A stretch of 64,000 nucleotides of DNA from Ulota crispa (lineage: Eukaryota > Streptophyta > Bryopsida > Orthotrichales > Orthotrichaceae), in the NCBI GenBank assembly GCA_963920765.1, contig OY987244.1:17836358-17900357 (forward strand). The letters are read 5' to 3'. A program made the translations under genes and the position numbers. Positions within the stretch are counted from its first letter, which is position 1; each line of letters opens with the position of its first letter. Below are positions 1 to 12,036 of this stretch, in pieces. The notes under the pieces were generated by a model. That model saw only the letters and a program-made list of their open reading frames with translations. It did no database searches and was not told the origin of the DNA.

Positions 1-1130
1 TCCTGACGTGCAAGTCGCACTGTAGTTTACTTGTTTTTCTCTTGCTCGAAGGAATGGGCGTTACCGCCTTCGATCACCTGATTGCCTTCAATTTATTTTG
101 CTATTACCACCGCTTATTTCTAAAAGATTTTGCATCATACACTGTTAGTACCCATGCTTTTTTGAATCTGGACTTCTGGAAATGCCTTCGCACTTGCTTT
201 CAAGTATCTACAGTTTTTAGGTTCTAGGATTTAAGTTTTAAAAAACTGATTCATGTAGACTCTTGACTACAATGTACTGTACATAGTTTGAGTATAAGTG
301 TCTCAAGCATACCAAATACCAACACTCCAAACGTCCAGAGTTAAATCATTTGATATCCAAAAAATCACATATTAAAAGGGCGGACGGTTAATACTTCTGC
401 CTAAGTCCTATTGATTTCTCAAATATGTTTTTTTTGAGAGCTTGAAAATGACAATTTCTAGCTTCACAATATATCCAAAATCCCAGGTCACTTAGCGTGA
501 ATGAGGTACAAGTCAAGAAATCAAGTTGGATAAAAACTTTGATCTAGTCTCTATGACACGAATGAAACATGTACAGAATGCATGTTCATGGCTTTCAAAA
601 AAAGTTATGATTAGAGAGTTACATTTATTAGTTTATTTTTTATGTTTTGTTCTCAGTTTCAAAGAAATGCCCTCATTTTCAAAAAAAAAAACCTGACACA
701 CCAAGTTGTATATTGTTTGGATCTCAAATGAATAAGCAATAAATTGTTGATATTTACAAAGGTATGATTCCAAATCCAAGCCTAGATTACGCTTGAACAA
801 TGTAAATGACATCAACGATGTGAGTCAAAGAAGCACCTTCGATGAAACCTAGAAATATCTCATTTCTCACATTGTAACGATGGCACTTGCTTTGAAAATG
901 CGTAACTTTTCAAAACATAGACAAACGAACTTGCAAAGAGCTTCAAAATCTATCATGTATATCAACGACATATTAAAATACATGTTTGACATATTTATGG
1001 CGTCACATGGTTTCCCCGAATTCTACACCTCTGGCTACTAATTCAAGCCGATACTCGAGTTATATTCAAAGATGTCACAGAAATCACAGCAATTACAACG
1101 ATAAACAGTAAGCACGTACTAATCATGAGA
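1..1130. other. Gene-free left flank
   Basis: No convincing coding exon is visible here. The stretch is AT-rich and lies downstream of the CIAO1 stop codon, so its right end is probably CIAO1 3' UTR and terminator. The first 25 bases can be read in one plus frame as a short peptide ending in TAG, which could be the tail of a gene outside the window. That is too short to support. Confidence 0.4.
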
Positions 1131-4100
1131 TTAGCTTGTTGCAGACGAGGCATGAGGAAGTTCTCCTTCCAACTCCCATACTTTCACAGCCCCATCATCA
1201 CCAACTGATGCCAGCAAACGTGGATGCTGCAATCACCAAGTCCAAATTTAAATATCTCAGTTTCTCCAGGTTGATTCAAGCATTGGAAATTCAAAGAATA
1301 TAAACGTCGAGAGGGTTGAAAGACATTAGAATTACCCTAACCCTTGCACCAAAAGCTACAAATTTTGAGGAATGTAGTACACTAAGCTAGATTTTACCTT
1401 GGGATGCCACTGCACACAGTTGATATCAGATGAATGAGCTTTTTCATGTTTGTACACCAACTCATACGATTGGCTTCCTTCGGAAGCGCTCTCTGAAGAT
1501 TCAGCGAAGAGGCGAATACAATCATCTCCTGCTCCGCTAGCAATAAGCCCATTCAATCTGAAAAGTGAATGTATCAGTAACTAGTTATAGTCATAACCTC
1601 GTAGATGTCTCAAAGAGGCAAATCAACCAGAAACTTGTTGAAGAAAGCAGTGAGTATTAAACGATGAAAAAGCACATTTGCAGAACAGCTCTCTTACTTT
1701 GACCAGTGAACTGAAAAAATTGTCCGGTCGTGGTATCCTGATAAGGTAGTTAGATGCTTCCTGCAACAAGATTAAAGAAAAGTCTGAGTGGACTCATTTT
1801 CAAACCTATCAAAGAGCAAACACATCATGGCTTCTTACGTTTAAAAAATGTTGAACAAGGGTTTGAGGTGTACCACTTTGTCGAGTCATCGTCCCCAGTA
1901 AGGTCCGCACTTGTATCCCAGATGATCAATGACAAATCATCACTGCCACACCCAAAAACAACTCACAATGAGGCCAATAGGACAATAGTAAACATTGTAT
2001 TGCCTTTAAGAATAAGAGACGTAGTCAAGAGCGGACGTATGGAATTGAAATACCCAGCATCAAGGGTAATAAACGTCTAAACCGCACCTGCATGTCACCA
2101 TACGGTCGCCGGTGGCATTAAACGAGACACCCCACACAGTCGAAGTATGTCCCCTGCCAAACAAAGCAGAATATACAACAAGTATGATCAGCACAAATCA
2201 ACACTGAAAGTTACTGCAAAAACACCGTTCAATTTCAACTTCTAGAGATCGTGATGAAAAGACAAAGCCACTCTTTTGTGTAACAAAGACGAACCTGCCG
2301 GGAGGTCCCAAGGTTTGGGCGCAACTCCAGTCATCACCATCCCCTTCTTCAGTCCATACCTGCAGAGAATGTAAATTCTAGATTATGGCTTTCCTAGCAG
2401 AACTTCCTCTTACGATACACTTGTGTTATCATCAGTGCCAAGAAACCAAAATCATTGCCCAGAAAATCTGTGGTTGAACAAGTGGACTTATAGGTATGTT
2501 TTGATGTCATGGTACGAATTTAGATTTTGCATATCACTTGTCACGACATTTCTAGTACAAAAGTAATTTCAATTACTGATCCTTGCATTTATAGCACTAC
2601 CTCACACTAATTTAGGTGAATTCTAAGGAGATTATGCTAGATATAATGCTCAACGCTCAACTAGAGAGTGTGTGAAGGATGCCGCTATACAAAAGGCTCT
2701 GCCACCAAGGTGCTACTTGAGGGGCAGCAACAAGTTGAGACAAAAACACTACTTGGAAAACAAGCACAAGAGGCATGCCACATTTCATACTAATTTGGCA
2801 AAATTCACCTAAATGAGTGTGAAGAGGACTTGCACAATTCAAAGTTTTGCACTAATTGAAATAATTTGTGTACAAAAACGTACAATATTCATCCAATTTT
2901 GAGAAACTGTGACCAATAAAATTACCTTGATGGTGTTGTCATAGCTGGTGGAAACCAAGATATCCAACGATGGGTGCCATACAAGCATCTTAACATCCTG
3001 GATATGCCCGTTTAATACTGAGACACACTCAAAATCATGGCCAGGAAGCACCTCCCAAATCCAGACGGACTTGTCTCGACTGCACGATGCCAGCAGAGTG
3101 CCGGCTGCATTCCACGCCACACATTTCACCTCATTTTCATGGCCCTGTCACACCATGAGAGGAGGCATTATTAGATGTGCAACAAAGAAACATGACGCAC
3201 ATTACTCTAACTACAAAAAGACTGTAACAAGAACAAGACTCTAAACTTCCTGAGGTTAATCATCCGTTGTACTTTGACCTACAAACAAAATTCAAGTAGT
3301 TTCAAGAAGCAATAGATATGATGTTTACCTCAAAAGAAGCAATGAAAGAAAACTCTCCGCCAACGTACTCCCACATCCCAATGGTGGCATCGAAACTGGC
3401 AGAGGCGAGCAAGTTTCCAGTTGGTGACCAGGAGACTTGCCGAACCGTGCGACTATGGGATGAGTCCAGGACTGCCTATGCAACAACAGCCTCCAGGTCA
3501 AGAGATAAATACCAAACAATCGCCTCCTTACCCGCAAGGTTTGTAGAATAGTTCCAGAAGCTAACCCTAAACACCCAAGTTAGGCGTAATGTCTTTTTAG
3601 CACTTCTGAGTATATCAAATGGAGACTTTTTTGGTTAAGTACTCTTGCCTTATTACCAAAATATACTACGTTAGTCGCTGATCCTGGTGATGATAATAAA
3701 ATTGGACTTGTCAAAGTTATATTATTCATAACATGATCAATCAGATTAGCCATTTCTGGACCTTTAGAGATTAAGGCACGTCCACCGATAAAAGCAGATT
3801 TCAGGACAACCTCATTTTATCCTCATGGATGTACAGCCCAAAAGTTGAGATTGTCAATGAAGTTTTGGATATGAGTAAAACCTCGATATGTATGTAAAAT
3901 TTAAGAGAGGAAATAAAGAAGAAGAGACCTTGCAAGCCCAAGTTGCCGAAGACGGTGAGCTCCCAGCAGATTGTTCCCAAACGCGGATGGTTTTATCACC
4001 ACTACATGACGCTAATACTGACGATCCTCCGCATGGTCTCCACGCAACACCCCAAGCTCTGCCATTCAAACAAAGCTTCACAAAATGAGCAAAAAATCTC

Positions 4101-4492
4101 AGCAAAGAGTGAGCGGAACTACGTCAAAATCACAACACTTGCAAATCGGATCAAAAGACTCCAGTCGTGGTCAGAGCTTGTCACCTTTCATCATGTCCCT
4201 CTAACTCTTGTACCAATCGCAACGAAATACCTGCAACTCACTCACGTCAAACCAGGAAATAGAACCAAAAACCACGACATACTTCGCATCGGCATTCCTC
4301 GTTTCAAACAGTAAACCCTAATTTTCAAATCCTCTAACCATTCAACAAAATTCGCAAAACCCTAAACCCTAGGTTTCAAAAATTTCGGAAAAAGCCCAAA
4401 GTCGCGTTACCCGAGGGTGCAGCAGCAGCAGACAAAGCCTCGTTGGCTTCAGAGGTTTCCTTGCCCTTGGCGGCATCCGGCCCTGCCTCCAT
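1131..4492 (-). CDS. CIAO1: CIAO1-like WD40 protein, cytosolic Fe-S cluster assembly
   Basis: This is a seven-bladed WD40 protein. In other eukaryotes CIAO1 works in the cytosolic targeting complex with MMS19 and the FAM96B/AE7 protein, handing Fe-S clusters to apoproteins. Eleven exons on the minus strand close in frame to 380 residues: 4492-4411, 4230-4185, 4058-3929, 3475-3329, 3144-2926, 2359-2295, 2153-2088, 1942-1874, 1760-1698, 1557-1398 and 1226-1131 (TAA). Recognisable blocks in order are [107 protein letters not shown] and [10 protein letters not shown]. These follow plant and human CIAO1 order throughout. Residues 1-30 are an Ala/Glu-rich leader not typical of the family. The ATG at 4492 is the first that joins exon 2 in frame. 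All introns are GT-AG. Length is slightly above the usual 340-355 residues because of the leader. Confidence 0.95.
2600..2828. mobile_element. Small inverted-repeat element inside a CIAO1 intron
   Basis: The ends form an inverted repeat: CACACTAATTTAGGTGAATT on the left pairs with an AATTCACCTAAATGAGTGTG block on the right. The element is about 229 bp and sits in the 566-bp intron between exons 5 and 6 (intron 2360-2925), the longest intron of the gene. This fits a MITE. I see no clear target duplication, so the superfamily is undetermined. Confidence 0.5.
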
Positions 4493-4523
4493 CTCTCAAA
4501 TTCACAGCGACGATAAACCCTAA
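4356..4523. promoter_or_regulatory. Telo-box motifs around the CIAO1 start
   Basis: AAACCCTAA-type motifs lie at 4356-4372 (two overlapping units in intron 1) and at 4515-4523 (just upstream of the ATG). A third, AAACCCTAA, lies near 4312. Telo boxes are known in 5' regions of plant housekeeping and translation-related genes. Their role here is inferred from position only. Confidence 0.45.
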
Positions 4524-5059
4524 TGCGTGGAACTAAATCTCTAAGAAAATGTGAAAGTTAAAACTCAAAAAAGCCGATGCAGGTGCGATATATCGGAGCT
4601 TAAATGGTCGAAACTGGCCAAGTGATGAGAGAAACTAGCGCTGTTCCTGCATAGCCAGATTCAACATTACGATGATACCGATGCAACGTTGATTGTGAAA
4701 CGAGGAGCTCATTCAATTTCAATGGCAGTTCAACTCTCCCCCTCCAGTACGGCACTTTGCAGTTTATGATCCTGCAGAATTTGAATTTCGAAGCGAAATC
4801 ATGAAATGCCCCGAACGAGGAGCCGGCTTTGTTGCAGATTAAGTTACAAGGGAGAGAGGCTTTTCGAGCATAGCCTGCCCCTGGCAATGCTTCTTCGCTA
4901 TCGAATCAGAGCAAAGGACCGGTTTGGAACCGAAGCTGGTCCCAACCCTAGTCCCTTGCCTCTCATTGGTCGAATTTTCTGAAATCAATCTCTAGGCATT
5001 TTCTCTGGGAGCCTTGCATAAAATCGCAAAACATTCAAAGATCAAATTAGGTACCGGTA
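4493..5059 (-). promoter_or_regulatory. CIAO1 5' leader and promoter region
   Basis: This stretch is richer in G+C than the DNA beyond 5 kb and lies directly upstream of the CIAO1 ATG. It contains a 95-codon open frame on the same strand (4600-4887) that resembles nothing I know. I treat that frame as a chance open frame in the leader or promoter. Confidence 0.4.
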
Positions 5060-5375
5060 TAAGGTAGCGACACCCATAATCGTCAAACTAAGGGTTTTGA
5101 ACATAATGATGATTAAATCATCTAACAAATTATAGGATCCTATTATCAACAGAAAAAATAATGAGTTTGCACTTTCAAATATATTTTTTGGATACTGTGA
5201 GAATAAGTTGTGAATTTTTAAAGAGCTGGCTGCAATTGCACCTAATACCAACACTAAGGTTTCATGTTCACATGTTGTACATCCTTATATTACATCTATT
5301 CATTTTCACAGATTTTTCAAGATTTTAGAGGTGATGGTTATGGGTACAGTGATGGTTATAGGTGTTACTACCTTA
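5060..5375. mobile_element. TA-flanked foldback MITE, AGGTAGC family, copy 1
   Basis: The left end reads AGGTAGCGACACCCATAA and the right end is its imperfect reverse complement, TTATAGGTGTTACTACCT. The core is 5062-5373, flanked on both sides by TA. Two more copies with the same termini and TA flanks occur in the window (23840-24153, 52668-53120). Copy 2 also shares interior sequence in inverse orientation. A TA target suggests Tc1/mariner-type mobilisation, which is inference. Confidence 0.65.
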
Positions 5376-5507
5376 CAATTGAAGAACAAAAAAATAAAAT
5401 CTTCCTAAGAATACACATGGACGTATTTCATCCATTTCATCAAGCTCTTGTTATAAGTGTTTCAAAACATTTGTTGTCCACCCAAGGAATATTGGCACTC
5501 TTAAAAA

Positions 5508-5587
5508 TTAACCCATTAACAACCAAAGGGTCCCCAAATACACTCAAAATTGACCTCATATTGGTCGCTCAGTCGTTAATGGGTTAA
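5508..5587. mobile_element. Shortest TTAA-flanked element (72-bp core)
   Basis: TTAA is followed by CCCATTAAC, and the other end is GTTAATGGG followed by TTAA. The core is 5512-5583. Its termini fit the TTAA-CCC family described at 7188, but its interior is too short to share sequence with it. It could be an extreme deletion derivative or a coincidental palindrome. Confidence 0.45.
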
Positions 5588-6493
5588 GGCCTAAAGTTAT
5601 TTATTCTTTTGCCACAAACACATAGTTTGTTGGAATTCAAAAACGCAAGAACCTTGTTAAAAAAATAGTTAAAAAGAATTTGATTTTTGAAAGAAAAGTT
5701 CAACCGGTTTTTCACTAATATTGTGTTTTCTCACTTCTCTAGAGACTATTTATGAAAGAAGATATAATCAGTACTGTTTTCAAAACACAAATTCCATTTT
5801 CCTAAAATTCAAAATTTCACATTCCCTTTTTCACAACGTATTCAATTTATTTGTTTTTAACTTCAAGTTAAACCCTTCATTCAATGGCAAAAAAATTAAA
5901 AAAATGCCTTTAAATGATTGCATTTTCATGCAGCCTAGGGACTAAATTCCGGTGTTTAAAAATGTTTTTAAGCTGCACGAGCTAATATCCTTCATTTACT
6001 TTCTTAACCGATTTTCTTATGTTTGCACCAAATATTACCTATGTCTATACCATACAAAGATTTATTTTGAAAATACAGCTACGTTTTATCTCTTTGTATT
6101 TTACTTGTTATCATCTTACATTTTCATCTGCTAACAAAACTCTAATTACTGCTTCTCCCCCTAACATTGGATCAAAGTTATGGTTGGTTTTCAACAAACC
6201 TCTTCATTTACATTGGTCCTCAATCCAAAATTATCCTTCTTTGCCAAAACTGTTCTATTGGAGGCGTGACCACAAGCACCCATTGCAGTGGGTTGTAGTG
6301 CTCCATCAATAGTGGAAATTTGCCTTTGAGCAAATGAGCAGTTTGGTGGTAGGGTACTAGCATTCGTTCTAACATTGTCTCAACAACATTTTAGTGATGT
6401 TTGGTTCCAAACATCACCCTTGACCATTGGATTTACTTTAGCTTTAGATTCTTTTTCGTTGAACGTCAATCATTTAATAATTCCTATTATTAT
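5588..6493. other. AT-rich intergenic DNA
   Basis: I see no gene and no clear repeat boundary. The short open frames here have no recognisable motifs. Confidence 0.4.
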
Positions 6494-6885
6494 TTGATAC
6501 ATGCACACCGGGGTTGATATTTGCACAGCCCCTCGAGTAAGTTTTAGATTTCTACCATCATAAAAGCTGAATTTGAGAAATTTGAATTCAGATTTGGACT
6601 TAAAGACCATGGTTTAGTCTAAAACCATACAAAAAGTTGTAATTCAACAACACCCAATGGAAAAGTTTAACTAGGGGGAAAAATGTCACTTTTACTTTTG
6701 TTTATAAAAGTGATAAGCTTTTTCATTGGGTGTTGTTGAATTGCAACTTTTTTTATGGTTCTAGACAAAATCATGGTCTCTAAGTCCAAATCTAAATTCA
6801 AAATTCTCAAATTTAGCTTTATGATGGTAGAAATCTAAAACTTACCCCGAGGGTGTGCAAATATCAACCCCTTGGTGTGCATCAA
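6494..6885. mobile_element. MULE-like foldback MITE, copy A
   Basis: This is a nearly full-length palindrome. The arms start with a TTGATACATGCACACC-type end and carry the family blocks CATCAAAAATTGAATTTGAG, a 'TTTAGTCTAGAACCAT' block and 'CAACACCCAATG'. A short loop lies between them, with a run resembling TTTTACTTTTGTTTATAAAA. Related copies lie at 13021, 32590 and 55725. The 9-bp target duplications seen at two of those copies suggest a Mutator-like origin. This copy shows no clear target duplication. Confidence 0.65.
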
Positions 6886-7187
6886 TAAATTTCCTAAAAG
6901 AGTGTATTTGGTGAAGTTGTTCACTATGATTGGCTAAGAGAGTGTTGTGGTGCAACTTCCATTGACCCGTTTGTCCTTTTAGCAAAGAATCAATGTGGAA
7001 AAAAAGGTATATGCGTAAAGTGGTTCACACTGAGTTCTTTTAGCAGAGGACCAATAGAAGAGAGGAGTACATGCTTAAAGTGATTTACTTTGAGTCCTTT
7101 TAACAAAGGATCAACAAGGGAGAAAAAGGCACATGGGTAAATTGTTTTCAATAAAGCTCTACTTTTTATCTAGTTGACTTTTGACAG

Positions 7188-8722
7188 TTAACCCCTAAAG
7201 GACCACTTGTCCCTATGGGGGACAAATAGGATTTTGGGCATGTACTTATGCTCGGGGAGGTCACTCTCCAATTTTTAGTAAACTATGTGAGATAAAAATA
7301 GGGTCAATTTCATTCATTGGAGGTAAACTTTATATTTATATTAGAAATACCATAGCACCAAAAATATGTCTACTACTTCATTATATGTAAAATAGGGTGG
7401 TGAATAATGCCTTCGTTTTAGAATTTCTTAGAAAAAAAAAGGGTAGGAAACATAGGATCCTCTAGAAAGTGTTTAGTAGGATAAGTTTGATTATTATTGT
7501 TTGACAAGTTTTAATGAAAAATTAAGTATGTTATGTCCAAGTTTTGAAAAGAATGGAGGGAAATTTGGTCAAAATTACTTTGACTACTAGGTTGGAGCAT
7601 GCAAGCTTGTGTGTGATGTGGAATTGCGATAGGTTCTTTGCTTAGGCTTTTGTGTGGTGGGGGAGTGTAATTAATTGTTTGCATAAAATTGTGCGTAGTG
7701 TGGGAGTGATTGGTTGATTGTTTTAGCTTCATGTTTCTTGCTACTTTTTCTCATTCAAAGGTGCTTTTTGTAATTCAAATGCTTGTAAGGGCCAAAGTCA
7801 ATTATAAATCCATTATATACACATAATTTTTTCTTAAGGTACTTTTATGTTGGTAAATAAAATAGGGTTTGAAAAATTATGTCATATAACCATTTAGAAA
7901 TAAGCATAGGGTACCCTAAAATACATTAAAGTAGCTTTTTATCTAAAGAAAGGGAGGAAAAATTTACTTTAAAAAATCTAAATACCCCCCATTTAATTAC
8001 CCCATTATTGTAGGTGGTATCCAATTGTAAAAGGGTGTGACCCCCTAAGTACTTATGGCTAAACTACTTTGTGTAATTTTTGGAAACTTTTATGGAAGAT
8101 GGGGAATTCAAAGATTTGCGTGGGCATCTATTTTTTTCTTCATTTTGACATTTTTTGAATTAGTTAAAAATGAATTTATGAGAAATTTAGTTCAACAAGC
8201 AGCCCAAAAACTTCTTTAAAATTTGCATTTTTTTAAACTAAAAATTTGAGGATAGTTCTTTAGACTTATGTATATGTGGGAAGCTTTGAATTATTCAATT
8301 CTAATTGATGAGATAAAAGTTATGAGAAGTTTTAGTTTGAGTGTAGGCATAGTTTTGAGATTTTCCACACCTACCCAAAAACTAAAACTTCTCATAACTT
8401 TTATCTCATCAATTAGAATTGAATAATTCAAAGCTTCCCACATATACATAAGTCTAAAGAACTATCCTCAAATTTTTATTTTAAAAAATGCAATTTTTAA
8501 AGAAGCTTTTGGGCTGCTTGCAGAAACAAAAATTCTCATAAATTTATTTTTAACTTCTTCTATAAATGTCGGAATGAGGAAAAAAGTAGATGCCCACACA
8601 GATCTTTAAATTCCCCATCTTCCATAAAAATTTCAAAAAATTATACAAAGTAGATTAGCCATAAGTACATGCCCGAAATCCCATTTATCCCCCATAGGGA
8701 CACTTGATCCTTTAGAGGTTAA
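7188..8722. mobile_element. TTAA-flanked foldback element with nested insertion
   Basis: TTAA-CCCCTAAAGGACCACTTG on the left matches the reverse complement of the right end (CAAGTGATCCTTTAGAGG-TTAA upstream strand order reversed), with the matching continuing for over 300 bp into each arm. Arms meet near 8360. The core is 7192-8718. The left arm is interrupted by a separate insertion at 7251-8049. Eight elements in the window share TTAA flanks and CCC-starting ends. TTAA target sites with C-rich tips are characteristic of the piggyBac superfamily, so that assignment is plausible but unproven. There is no transposase frame. Confidence 0.7.
7251..8049. mobile_element. hAT-like non-autonomous insertion nested in the left arm
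   Basis: The ends CTCGGGGAGGTCAC and (reverse complement) CTTAGGGGGTCAC form a short TIR. The insertion is flanked by the 8-bp direct repeat TACTTATG at 7243-7250 and 8050-8057; the repeat extends to 9 bp if one end base is assigned to it. The right arm of the host palindrome carries the uninterrupted site near 8660. Eight bases is the hAT target length and nine would be MULE-like. The interior is AT-rich and non-coding. Confidence 0.7.
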
Positions 8723-9423
8723 TCAGTCACACATGATCTAAATATTTAAATTGGCCACATTTTGTGATAAAATTACTACTGCAGAATTTGCTAGTTGCAA
8801 GGATATTTTTGTTGCTTCCGGTAATTCAACGGATACCTAAACTCGTACGAAATATTAAAAAAAAAATTGGTGTGACCACATATACGTAGAGCTTGTAAAG
8901 ATACTATTGAGATGTTGATGTCAAACCGCCAAGTATTTGTTGGTATGACCACTTGACCAGGACTCGAGGGTGAGAGCTTTTTAGGGATTTCCGACAGGCA
9001 CTTGACCCTCTCCCAGATGGTGACTTCCGTACCAGTTTCAAGATTTCATCCGTCAAATTCATCCATGATATTCCATCCTACAGCTCCAGCCAAGTTTTTA
9101 CCACCAACAGTATACGAGCTGCTGGGAGCCTGGAACCAATGCAACTGGGGCTACAATAAATAGTGCATTCAGGTTGCCCCACACTCATTTCTCTACATTT
9201 ATACTGTATAAATATTTAATGATATCACAATAGTTTTCATCAATGAACAAATTGTAATGACAGTAAGGGCTTGGTAACAACAACAACTCTATAAAAAAAA
9301 GTAAACTAGTGTCATTCAATCCAAAAATCTTATGAAGTCCTAATATTTAAAGAGTCGCATATATTTCCAAGTGGTCAAGCATTGAGTCATGAGGTAACTT
9401 TTTAGGGTAAGATGACCTATTTG
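8723..9423. repeat. Intergenic DNA with a dispersed repeat (9142-9415)
   Basis: No gene is seen. From about 9142 to 9415 the sequence resembles 29995-30250 in the same orientation. Shared features are a TTGCCCCA block, a TATAAATATTTA block, CAATGAACAAA, GGCAACAACAA-like and AGTCATGAGGTAACTTT. It is an unclassified dispersed repeat of about 260 bp. Confidence 0.5.
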
Positions 9424-10361
9424 TTAACCCGTAAAGGATCAAGCCCTTTTTTTGGCCAAAATCACTAAAAATTACCACTTCTAAGAGGTTTAAAAAAAAT
9501 GTGTTTCATGTTTTGATTTTGGGAAATCCAACCGTAGGATCTTGCCTCGGATTGGAAGAGGTACTTGTGGGAAAAAAATCAGCTCGTTCCAAATGGAGAG
9601 GAGTGAGATGTTTACATCTAAAATGAAAAAAAAAAGTTTTTTCCATGCTGCCCAAAAATTTTAGAAGCCTTTGACCACTCTTATAACAAAAAAACTGCTC
9701 TACCCAAAGTTGCACTTTATTTTTTCCATGTAGGAGATCAAGTTAGGAATGTGTGGGAGAATTTTCAAATTGACTGGAACTACACAACACATGGGAAAAA
9801 ATAGTAAGTAAAAAGAAGTAGAGAATGAGTCAAATCACTAAATTGTTCAAAATTTAATTATGGAAATGAAAAATGCAAATTCCAACAGTGATAATGTTGA
9901 GATAAACAACCTACTTCATTTGATTAAATTTTTCTTCCAAAATATTGAAAATTAAGTAAAATAAAGAACTTCAAAGTTTATTTTAGAGTAGAGATTCCAT
10001 AACTACTTGCAAACAAAACTCCTCATAACTTTCATGTCATTGATTGAAATTGAATGATTCAAAGCTTCTTGTGAATAAAAATATCTAAAGAACCAATTTC
10101 AAATTTCTATTTTTTTAAAAATGAATTTTTATAGAAGTTTTTGGGCTGCCCGGACGGGTAGTCCTCCCCAAATTTTCATGAATTCATGCATAACTTCTTT
10201 GTCAAATGTTGGAATGAAGAAAAAAGTAGATGCCCACATAGATCTTTGAATTCCCTATCTTCAATAAAAGTTTCAGAAAATCACACAAAGTAGTCTAACC
10301 ATAGGTACATGCCCAAAGTCCAACCGGTCCCCCGAAGGAACAATGATCCTTTAGGAGTTAA
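9424..10361. mobile_element. TTAA-flanked element, 930-bp core, orientation 1
   Basis: The ends are TTAA-CCCGTAAAGGATCAAG and the inverse of CAATGATCCTTTAGGAG-TTAA. The core is 9428-10357. Interior blocks such as GTAAGTAAAAAGAAGTAGAG and AACTTCAAAGTTTATTTTAG recur inverted in the neighbouring element at 10671-11591. The part near 10000-10330 matches the arms of the element at 7188. I see no coding capacity. Confidence 0.7.
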
Positions 10362-10670
10362 GGCAACGCAAATGCACTACTTAGTGTACCTAATATCACT
10401 GCCCTCATTTGTAGTCCCATGATTTATTTATTTATTGCTAAAAACTGTTACATAGAAACGTAAAAAATACAGGGTAAAATTGGAACTTTTTATTTCATTT
10501 AGGCTATTTAGCAGTAGTTTTATACCACAAAAATAAAGGACTGGTAAAATCGTGAAAAATCGTACCGATGACTTTTGCAAACTTTAAGGACGTTTAGCAA
10601 TGTTATAAGCAAAAAAAATTTGCTAGACAAGTTTTTGCCACGATCTTACCTCCTTTATACACTAACTATC

Positions 10671-11591
10671 TTAACTCCTAAAGGACCAGATCCCATTTTC
10701 AGAAACATAGCAATTTTGGGCACGTACCTGTGATTGGAGCTTTTTATATTTTAGGCTGAAATTTTAATATAATGTAGGGATGAGGTTTATCTTTCATATG
10801 CATTAAATTTCATGACATTTGGAATTATGAATACAAAGTTATGGTCTAATATGTTGTTTTTTACGTTCGTTGGGCAGCCTAGGTAGATTTTTAAAAATTG
10901 CTCTTTTCATAAACAAAAATTTCAAATGGGTTTAGGAGATTTATGTGAATATAGGAAGCTTTGAATCATTCCATTTGGATCAACGAGATGAAAGTTATGA
11001 GGATTTTTTGTTTGCGGTCAATTATGGATCCTCTATTCCAAAATAAACTTTGAAGTCCTTTATTTTGCTCAATTTTCAACATTTTGGAAAAAGAACAAAA
11101 CCAAAGGATGAATATTGTTTATGAAAACATTATGACCATTGGGATTGGCATTTTTCATTTCCATAATTAAATTCTTAACAATTTTGTGTTTTGAATCATT
11201 CTCTACTTCTTTTTACTTACTAATTTTTTTCTATATTTTATACAACTTTAAATGATTTGAAACTTTTTTGACATGTACTTTACTTAGGTGGAATAAGGAA
11301 TTTAGAGAAGCACCACCCACATGGCATTTTTTCCTTAGGAATTTTACCTTCTGAAGGGTAGCTGCTTGGTTTTTTACAAGACATTTTTGAATATTCAAAC
11401 CATACTAACTTCCAATCCACGCAGTGGAAAACTCTGAATTTTTTTCCACATCTTTTGAAATTATTCTTCTACAAGATCCTACGGTCACATATGCATAAAA
11501 TTGTTTTTGTTTTCAAATTTGGTTGATGCTCTAAAAATGGCAATTTTGAAGAGTTTTTGGTGAAAACTTTGCTTGGTCCTTTAGGGGTTAA
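10671..11591. mobile_element. TTAA-flanked element, 913-bp core, opposite orientation
   Basis: The ends are TTAA-CTCCTAAAGGACCAG and CTTGGTCCTTTAGGGG-TTAA. The core is 10675-11587. It is a diverged, inverted copy of 9424-10361, separated from it by about 310 bp that carries no recognised feature. No open frame of interest is present. Confidence 0.7.
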
Positions 11592-11976
11592 GAGTAAAAA
11601 CAGTGGATGAAAAAATGGAGGAAACTGCCAAATCACTCTCTAAATAACACAAGGTTCACCAAATTTAGAATGAGTTGTATTAATATTAGTAGGATTTATG
11701 GATGAACATGTACACATAGATGAATCTATCCATTTTTTTCTCCTTTGCTTGCGTTATTCAACCAATGAAAAAACAAAAAAACGTTCCATTGTCTGTAGGG
11801 GTGTAAATTATTCATGAGAATTTCATTTCGCACCATAATCCAACAGCAATGATCCCAAATAAAATTATAATATTTATTGTAAGTGCCCTAGAAACGTTTC
11901 TAATCGCCCTAGACAATGTTTTGGAAAAATTGGATATATCAACACATAGTCAACTTGTTGAAACAACCAAAAAGAA

Positions 11977-11978
<2 letters not shown>
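11592..11978. other. AT-rich spacer
   Basis: I see no gene or repeat here. Confidence 0.4.

Positions 11979-12034
<56 letters not shown>
11979..12034. repeat. (AT)28 microsatellite
   Basis: An uninterrupted run of alternating A and T of about 56 bases abuts the left end of the foldback element at 12032. The overlapping Ile/Tyr-rich open frames it creates are artefacts. Confidence 0.95.

Positions 12035-12036
<2 letters not shown>

Noticed and set aside
4056-4062. Direct splice of CIAO1 exon 1 to the AWGVAW exon
   Set aside because: It would need a shifted acceptor and would lose the conserved LEGHDER segment, which is present in a 46-nt exon at 4185-4230 that restores phase.
4600-4887. 95-codon minus-strand open frame upstream of CIAO1
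   Set aside because: It shows no recognisable motif and no splice link to CIAO1; best read as chance in the leader.
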